From positions 1 through 9,628 of the forward strand of contig JACQDO010000025.1 in the NCBI GenBank assembly GCA_016201085.1: a DNA stretch of 9,628 nucleotides, given 5' to 3'. Made by a program: the position numbers and the translations under genes. Origin of the DNA: Hyphomicrobiales bacterium (GTDB lineage Bacteria; Pseudomonadota; Alphaproteobacteria; Rhizobiales; Xanthobacteraceae). The notes below the pieces were generated by a model. It did no database searches. It saw only the letters and a list, made by a program, of their open reading frames with translations, and was not told where the DNA came from. Positions 9,250 through 9,628 of the stretch are shown piece after piece (the stretch's first letter is position 1; each line of letters opens with the position of its first letter).

Positions 9250-9628
9250 GTGAAAACAATTGCAATCGATTTCGAAACTGCAAATGAAGAACGCAGAAGT
9301 GCCTGTGCAATTGGATTAGCCTGGGTTGAAAACGGTGCAGTAGTTAGACGAGAGCATCGTCTCATTTGCCCGAAAGAAATGCGATTCAATCCGCACAACA
9401 TTCGAGTGCACGGTATCTATCCTGAAGACGTCCGCGATAAGCCAGAGTTTCCTGAGGTTATATCCGAATTTTTACCAGAGATCTCTGGTGCTTTGATTCT
9501 TGCTCACAATGCAGCGTTCGATATCGACGTCCTATGTGCCACGTTGACTGAGTATCATCAGCCTTTCCCCGAATTTGGATATTATTGCACGATGGATATC
9601 TCGCGGTGCGTATGGCCCGAGTTATCAA
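9250..9628 (+). CDS. DEDD-type 3'-5' exonuclease, DnaQ/RNase T-like (3' end outside window)
   Basis: The visible 126 codons begin with a two-metal exonuclease fold. AIDFETAN carries the Exo I Asp-x-Glu pair, and LAHNAAFDIDVL carries the Exo II Asn-x-x-Phe-Asp motif. The segments SACAIGLAWVENG and NPHNIRVHGIYPEDV are typical of small stand-alone epsilon-like exonucleases that trim 3' ends of DNA or RNA. The Exo III part lies beyond the window, so activity cannot be judged. The GTG at 9250 has ggggg 6 bases upstream and gives the usual short family N-terminus. The frame is open further back: an ATG at 9187 would add MIMWLYIIGCAIFALAFRGRL, a possible membrane anchor, with TAAGGAG at the ligA stop 16 bases before it. 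Base composition is AT-rich, like the 3' third of ligA and unlike the rest of the window, so the gene probably arrived with that segment. Confidence 0.85.
   Translation, partial: MKTIAIDFETANEERRSACAIGLAWVENGAVVRREHRLICPKEMRFNPHNIRVHGIYPEDVRDKPEFPEVISEFLPEISGALILAHNAAFDIDVLCATLTEYHQPFPEFGYYCTMDISRCVWPELS

Overview
The window is chromosomal DNA of an alphaproteobacterium, most likely Rhizobiales of the Bradyrhizobium / Rhodopseudomonas / Xanthobacteraceae type. This rests on three things: the GC-rich codon use, the run of core genes (lpxC end, bamD, recN, ligA) that I recall as neighbours in that group, and three short palindromic intergenic repeats of kinds abundant in those genomes. The genus is an inference; no rRNA or other marker is present.

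Layout. Bases 1-628 hold the 3' end of lpxC (lipid A synthesis). A 238-base gap with a palindromic repeat leads to bamD (about 867-1727, outer-membrane barrel assembly). A second palindromic, MITE-like element (about 1735-1836) fills the gap to recN (1855-3525, DNA break repair). Two genes on the minus strand split recN from ligA. One is a long exported L,D-transpeptidase (5617-3509), whose last 17 bases overlap the end of recN. Upstream of it, in the same direction, is a 215-residue exported protein of unknown function (6394-5747). A third element (about 6581-6706) ends six bases before the ligA start. ligA (6713-9166) encodes an unusually long 817-residue NAD-dependent DNA ligase. The window ends inside a DEDD 3'-5' exonuclease gene (9250 onward).

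Function. lpxC, bamD, the L,D-transpeptidase and perhaps the exported unknown form an envelope group covering lipid A, outer-membrane proteins and peptidoglycan. recN, ligA and the exonuclease belong to DNA repair and replication.

The most notable signal is inside ligA. Up to about base 8155 its codons are GC-rich like the rest of the window. From about 8162 to the window end, through the ligA 3' third and the exonuclease, the DNA is AT-richer: 15 of 20 codons end in G or C just before the switch and 5 of 20 just after. The reading frame and the ligase homology run through the switch unbroken. ligA therefore looks like a mosaic. Its 3' part may have come by recombination, or by an element that inserted in ligA and brought a substitute 3' end. 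An assembly chimera must be excluded. The foreign part also encodes an enlarged helix-hairpin-helix region with an internal duplication.
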